A stretch of DNA of 14,836 nt, taken from positions 1 through 14,836 of the forward strand of contig CALCQB010000163.1 in NCBI GenBank assembly GCA_937897535.1, written 5' to 3'. How positions within the stretch are numbered: position 1 is the stretch's first letter; the number at the start of each line of letters is the position of its first letter. The notes beneath the pieces were generated by a model. The model saw nothing but the letters and a program-made list of their open reading frames with translations, was not told the DNA's origin and made no database searches. Shown here in pieces: positions 11,626 through 14,836 of the stretch. The translations under genes were made by a program, and so were the position numbers. Origin of the DNA: an uncultured Novosphingobium sp. GTDB taxonomy: Bacteria > Pseudomonadota > Alphaproteobacteria > Sphingomonadales > Sphingomonadaceae.

Positions 11626-12447
11626 TCAGCCCGCCGCCGCCAGCTCTTTCGCCCGCCCGGCCAGCCGCTCGACCGCAGCGGCGTGGATCGCTGCCGAACT
11701 GACCAGCACCCCGAAGGCCCGCGGATCGGGTTTGTTGTAGGCCAGCGGCTGGCCGAAGGCGTCGGTCACCGCTGCCCCGGCCTCGCGCGCGATCAGCGCG
11801 GCCGCGCCGATGTCCCATTCGTAGCCCCAGCGCAGCGTGGCGACCAGATCGGCCTCGTCGGCCGCGACCATCGCGATCCTGAGCGCGATCGAATTGGGCT
11901 GGTCGACCTGGGTCAGATCGGCATCGCTCTTCGGCAATACGTGCGCCGGAACCCGTGCACCCGCCAGTTCGGTCCGGCGGCTCGAGGCCAGCCGGGTGCC
12001 ATTGCGCCACGCCCCCTGGCCGGCCACGCCCGACCAGTGTTCGCCCCGCGCCGGGGCATCGAGAATCCCGAGCAGCGGTCGCCCCGCGCTGACCAGCGCG
12101 ACCGATACCGCCCAGCCGGTCCGTCCGCGAATGAAATCGCGGGTTCCGTCGATCGGATCGACCAGCCAGATCAGCCCGCCCGCCAGCCGCTCGGGCGCGT
12201 CGACGGTTTCTTCGGACAACCAGCCGGCTGCGGGCAGCAGCGCGCCGAGTTCGGCCTTCAGAAATTCATCGACCGCGAGGTCGGCCGCGCTGACCGGGCT
12301 GCCGCCGTGCTTGTCCCAGGTCTCCAGCGCGTGGCCGTGCCCCGGCCAGGCCCCCAGCGCCAGTTGCCCGGCTTCGCGCACGATCGCTTCGAGGCGGGCG
12401 CGGTCGATCAAATCGATTGCCTCCGGCTTAGTGAGAATGACTCGCAA
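11626..12447 (-). CDS. cysQ: 3'(2'),5'-bisphosphate nucleotidase CysQ-like (inositol monophosphatase superfamily)
   Basis: The 273-residue protein belongs to the Mg2+-dependent, Li+-sensitive phosphatase superfamily. Motifs: metal ligand region GWLSEETVD (76-83, E79/E80), WLVDPIDGTRDF (94-105, D97 and D100, the IMPase signature), and WDIGAAALIAREAG (211-224, D212). The substrate is probably 3'-phosphoadenosine 5'-phosphate, as in CysQ, because LSEE...DPIDGTRDF(I) with a Phe-Ile after the signature is typical of that subgroup, but inositol-phosphate or histidinol-phosphate phosphatases are close relatives. The ATG at 12447 is assumed; an Ile/Asp-rich lead (MRVILTKPEAIDLIDRAR) is a little longer than usual and a later start cannot be excluded. 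Divergent from sucC with 116 bp between starts; that gap must hold both promoters but I could not assign boxes. Confidence 0.85.
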   Translation of the reverse strand: MRVILTKPEAIDLIDRARLEAIVREAGQLALGAWPGHGHALETWDKHGGSPVSAADLAVDEFLKAELGALLPAAGWLSEETVDAPERLAGGLIWLVDPIDGTRDFIRGRTGWAVSVALVSAGRPLLGILDAPARGEHWSGVAGQGAWRNGTRLASSRRTELAGARVPAHVLPKSDADLTQVDQPNSIALRIAMVAADEADLVATLRWGYEWDIGAAALIAREAGAAVTDAFGQPLAYNKPDPRAFGVLVSSAAIHAAAVERLAGRAKELAAAG

Positions 12448-12563
12448 CTGACGTTCATATTTCTTACCTTGACCCCCCTTACAGGCCTTTTCAAGCCCGT
12501 CAGCCTGTGCTTAGGCGCATCGCAATCCCGGTGCCAGCCACCGCCCCACGGAGCTCCCCGATC

Positions 12564-13760
12564 ATGAACATCCACGAATACCAGGGCAAGGAACTGCTCG
12601 CCAAATTCGGCATCGCCATCCCCAAGGGCATTGCTGCGCTGAGCGTGGCCGAAGCGGTCGAGGCTGCCAAGCAGCTCCCCGGGCCGCTCTACGTGGTGAA
12701 GAGCCAGATCCACGCCGGCGGGCGCGGCAAGGGTAAGTTCAAGGAACTGGGCCCCGATGCCAAGGGTGGCGTGCGGCTGGCCAAGAGCCTCGAAGAGGTC
12801 GAGGCTCACGCCAAGGACATGCTCGGCAACACCCTGGTGACGATCCAGACCGGTGATGCCGGCAAGCAGGTCAACCGGCTCTACATCACCGACGGGGTCG
12901 ATATCGGCAGCGAATACTACCTGTCGATGGTGGTCGATCGCGCCTCGGGCCGGATCGCGCTGATCGTCAGCACCGAAGGCGGGATGAGCATCGAAGATGT
13001 GGCGCATGACACGCCCGAGCGGATCACCACGATCACGGTCGATCCGGCCCAGGGCTTCATGCCGCACCACGGCCGCGCGATCGCCTTTGCGCTCAAGCTC
13101 AAGGGCGATCTGGCCAAGCAGGCGCAGGTGCTGGGCAAGCAGCTGTTCGACGCCTTCGTCGCGCTTGATTGCGAGATGATCGAGATCAACCCCTTGGCCG
13201 AATGCGATGGCCAGCTGTTGGTGCTCGACACCAAAATGAGCTTCGATTCGAACGCGCTCTACCGTCACCCCGAAGTGGTAGCGCTGCGCGACGAGACCGA
13301 AGAAGATCCCGCCGAGATCGAAGCCAGCAAGTACGACCTCGCCTACATCAAGCTCGACGGCAACATCGGCTGCATGGTCAACGGCGCAGGGCTCGCCATG
13401 GCGACGATGGATATCATCAAGTTGAACGGCGAATTCCCGGCCAACTTCCTCGACGTCGGCGGCGGCGCTTCGAAGGAGAAGGTCACCGCAGCGTTCAAGA
13501 TCATCCTCAAGGACCCGGCGGTGAAGGGCATTCTCGTCAACATCTTCGGCGGGATCATGAAGTGCGACATCATCGCCGACGGGATCGTCGCGGCGGCCAA
13601 GGAAGTGAACCTCTCGGTTCCGCTGGTGGTCCGGCTCGAAGGCACCAATGTGCAGCAGGGCAAGGATATCCTCGCCAATTCCGGCCTGCCGATCGTTTCG
13701 GCCAGCGACCTCGGCGATGCCGCGAAGAAGATCGTCGCGGAAGTGCGCAAGGCGGGGTGA
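12564..13760 (+). CDS. sucC: Succinate-CoA ligase (ADP-forming) subunit beta
   Basis: SucC is the ATP-grasp subunit of succinyl-CoA synthetase, which makes ATP/GTP from succinyl-CoA in the TCA cycle. The 398-residue protein (E. coli 388) starts MNIHEYQGKELLAKFG, the family's standard N-terminus; the frame is open further upstream to 12507 but this ATG has GGAG 10 nt before it. Motifs: KSQIHAGGRGK near residue 46 (nucleotide-binding), MIEINPLAE (ATP-grasp metal loop), YIKLDGNIGCMVNGAGLAMA, FLDVGGGASKEKV and GILVNIFGGIMKCD, the dimer and succinate side. The partner sucD is not in this window: the next gene is etfB, after a terminator-like hairpin. I recall the order sucC-etfB-etfA from sphingomonads, where sucD sits elsewhere. 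Confidence 0.97.
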   Translation: MNIHEYQGKELLAKFGIAIPKGIAALSVAEAVEAAKQLPGPLYVVKSQIHAGGRGKGKFKELGPDAKGGVRLAKSLEEVEAHAKDMLGNTLVTIQTGDAGKQVNRLYITDGVDIGSEYYLSMVVDRASGRIALIVSTEGGMSIEDVAHDTPERITTITVDPAQGFMPHHGRAIAFALKLKGDLAKQAQVLGKQLFDAFVALDCEMIEINPLAECDGQLLVLDTKMSFDSNALYRHPEVVALRDETEEDPAEIEASKYDLAYIKLDGNIGCMVNGAGLAMATMDIIKLNGEFPANFLDVGGGASKEKVTAAFKIILKDPAVKGILVNIFGGIMKCDIIADGIVAAAKEVNLSVPLVVRLEGTNVQQGKDILANSGLPIVSASDLGDAAKKIVAEVRKAG

Positions 13761-13784
13761 TCCGCCTGCCCCTCGATTAGCCAG

Positions 13785-13826
13785 CAGGGCCGGTTCCGCA
13801 CCCGCGGGGCCGGCCCTGTTCGTTTG
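13785..13826 (+). terminator. Probable terminator after sucC
   Basis: CAGGGCCGG (13785-13793) pairs perfectly with CCGGCCCTG (13810-13818) across a 16-nt loop. The following TTCGTTTG is only moderately T-rich, so it may be leaky. It separates sucC from etfB. Confidence 0.6.
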
Positions 13827-13903
13827 GGCAGGCTCGCTGTCCGATTAGCCACTTGACCGCATAGGAATGCACGGCAATGGCAAAGCGGTTGCGGCGTACA
13901 GTC

Positions 13904-13939
13904 ACCCATCCGAAGATGGGTTGACGTTTCCGTAAACGT
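13904..13939. promoter_or_regulatory. Two adjacent palindromes upstream of etfB (putative operator)
   Basis: A perfect 7-bp hairpin ACCCATC-CGAA-GATGGGT (13904-13921) is followed at once by ACGTTT-CCGT-AAACGT (13924-13939), itself followed by AAAC. TTGACG (13921-13926) could be a -35 box, so the second palindrome overlaps the promoter region about 45-60 nt before the etfB start. The ACGTTT/AAACGT half-sites and the TTGACGT..CGTAAAC context recall operators of MerR-type LiuR and related regulators of acyl-CoA and branched-chain amino acid degradation, which would suit etf genes. That identification is from memory of the motif style. Confidence 0.45.
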
Positions 13940-13985
13940 AAACTAGGCGCGGCTGCGTCAATTCAATGGGAAAGGCTTGAACCTC

Positions 13986-14738
13986 ATGAAAGCCCTGGTC
14001 TGCGTCAAGCGCGTGATCGACTATAATGTGAAGCCGCGGGTCAAATCCGACGGCAGCGGCGTCGATCTTGCCAATGTGAAGATGAGCATGAACCCGTTCG
14101 ACGAGATCGCGGTCGAGGAAGCCATCCGCCTGAAGGAAAAGGGCGTGGTGACCGAGATTATCGCGCTGTCGGTCGGTCCGGCCAAGGCCCAGGAAACGCT
14201 GCGCACCGCGCTCGCGATGGGTGCTGACCGGGCGGTGCTGGTCCAGGTCGATGACGGGGTCGAGGTCGAGCCGCTCGCCGTCGCCAAGATCGTCAAGGGC
14301 GTGGCCGAGGAAGAGGGCGCCAGCCTGATCATCACCGGCAAGCAGGCGATCGACGACGATTCGAACCAGGTCGGCCAGATGGTCGCAGCATTGATGGGCC
14401 GCCCGCAGGGGACCTTCGCCAACGAAGTCGCGGTCGAAGGCGATTCGGTCGTCGTGAAGCGTGAGATCGACGGCGGTCTGGAAACGGTCAAGCTGGCGCT
14501 GCCCGCCATCGTTACCACCGACCTGCGGCTCAACGAGCCGCGCTATGCTTCGCTGCCCAACATCATGAAGGCCAAGTCGAAGCCGCTCGCGAACAAGACC
14601 CCGGCCGATTACGGCGTCGACATCGCCCCGCGGCTCAAGACGCTGAAGGTCAGCGAGCCACCGGTGCGCAGCGCCGGGATCAAGGTCGCCGACGTGGATG
14701 CCCTCGTCGCCAAGCTCAAAGAAATGGGAGTTGCCTGA
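13986..14738 (+). CDS. etfB: Electron transfer flavoprotein subunit beta
   Basis: EtfB binds AMP and, with EtfA, holds FAD to carry electrons from acyl-CoA dehydrogenases to ETF-ubiquinone oxidoreductase. The protein has 250 residues, the usual size (about 249). MKALVCVKRVIDYNVKPRV is the standard N-terminus; later segments NVKMSMNPFDEIAVEEAIRL, then ALAMGADRAVLV, IITGKQAIDDDSNQVGQM (AMP-binding region) and the closing LPAIVTTDLRLNEPRYASLP are typical. The ATG at 13986 is preferred over a TTG at 13977 because it matches the family start; a GGGAAAGG stretch lies about 10 nt upstream. The stop TGA (14736-14738) is 1 nt from the etfA start, so the two genes form one coupled unit. Confidence 0.97.
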   Translation: MKALVCVKRVIDYNVKPRVKSDGSGVDLANVKMSMNPFDEIAVEEAIRLKEKGVVTEIIALSVGPAKAQETLRTALAMGADRAVLVQVDDGVEVEPLAVAKIVKGVAEEEGASLIITGKQAIDDDSNQVGQMVAALMGRPQGTFANEVAVEGDSVVVKREIDGGLETVKLALPAIVTTDLRLNEPRYASLPNIMKAKSKPLANKTPADYGVDIAPRLKTLKVSEPPVRSAGIKVADVDALVAKLKEMGVA

Positions 14739-14739
14739 G

Positions 14740-14808
14740 ATGGCCAAGACACTCGTTTGGGTCGAACACGACAACGCCGTGGTCAAGGACGCTACCCTGG
14801 CCGTGGTC
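14740..14808 (+). CDS. etfA: Electron transfer flavoprotein subunit alpha, first 23 codons only
   Basis: The ATG follows the etfB stop by one base. Twenty-three codons, MAKTLVWVEHDNAVVKDATL then AVV, match the conserved EtfA N-terminus (TLVWVEHDNA...KDATL). The genomic sequence stops here because the remaining bases are sequencing adapter; any residues translated after V23 are artefacts. The FAD-binding domain of EtfA, at the C-terminus, is not in the window. Confidence 0.92.
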
Positions 14809-14836
14809 AGATCGGAAGAGCGTCGTGTAGGGAAAG
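14809..14836. other. Illumina TruSeq adapter contamination at the contig end
   Basis: The last 28 bases start AGATCGGAAGAGC and continue GTCGTGTAGGGAAAG, which is the reverse complement of the Illumina TruSeq universal adapter (the read-2 read-through adapter). EtfA homology stops exactly where it begins. It is not part of the organism. Confidence 0.97.

Noticed and set aside
11484..11702. 72-codon frame through the intergenic element
   Set aside because: It runs through the inverted-repeat element and into the antisense of cysQ; no start signal. Kept as a repeat instead.

Overview
The window reads as a contig from a high-GC alphaproteobacterium. Gene order and protein style (purK-folA, M19 dipeptidase, ribF, a GDPD-like protein, ileS-lspA with a small DUF3035-type lipoprotein, sucC-etfB-etfA) suggest a sphingomonad (Novosphingobium/Sphingomonas-like). 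That placement rests on recalled gene order and protein resemblance, not on a search. No rRNA, tRNA, CRISPR array, IS transposase or phage gene was seen.

Layout. (a) 1-~735: the start of a small membrane protein (minus), a cold-shock protein with its terminator (plus), and the C-terminal half of an ArsC/Spx-type reductase (minus). (b) ~735-~930: about 190 bp of an extracellular Cache-type sensor domain with no start, membrane segment or output domain. (c) ~930-1286: the C-terminal third of purK, whose N-terminus and expected partner purE are missing. These three broken pieces abut without intergenic DNA, so this part is probably a chimeric join (assembly, library or real rearrangement), and everything left of ~930 may not belong to the same genome. 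(d) 1287-4990: a tight plus-strand run folA, M19 dipeptidase, ribF, GDPD-like protein, with gaps of 0-12 nt or a 4-nt overlap. (e) 4991-5212: an intergenic inverted repeat. (f) 5213-9154: ileS, lspA and a small lipoprotein, probably one operon, ending in a clear terminator. (g) 9233-10549: a minus-strand CNNM/CBS membrane protein divergent from (h) an OmpA-family glycine-zipper lipoprotein, then convergent with (i) a CysQ-like phosphatase on the minus strand. (j) 12564-end: sucC, etfB and the first 23 codons of etfA. The last 28 bases are Illumina TruSeq adapter, not genomic DNA.

How the genes fit together. They are mostly housekeeping: purine, folate and flavin cofactor synthesis (purK, folA, ribF), isoleucyl-tRNA charging, lipoprotein maturation (lspA, with two lipobox proteins in the window as likely substrates), envelope integrity (OmpA-like), PAP or inositol phosphate turnover (cysQ), and the TCA cycle plus flavin-linked acyl-CoA oxidation (sucC, etfBA).

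The most interesting biology is in and around ileS. A ~126-bp nested palindromic element sits in frame inside the synthetase and adds about 43 low-complexity residues, in the manner of the Rickettsia palindromic elements. Two further stretches of the same gene have codon use unlike the rest and look mosaic. Several other structured repeats lie at gene 3' ends (4996-5169, 9213-9229, 11488-11620). No clearly new multi-gene system (defence, secretion, biosynthesis) is visible.
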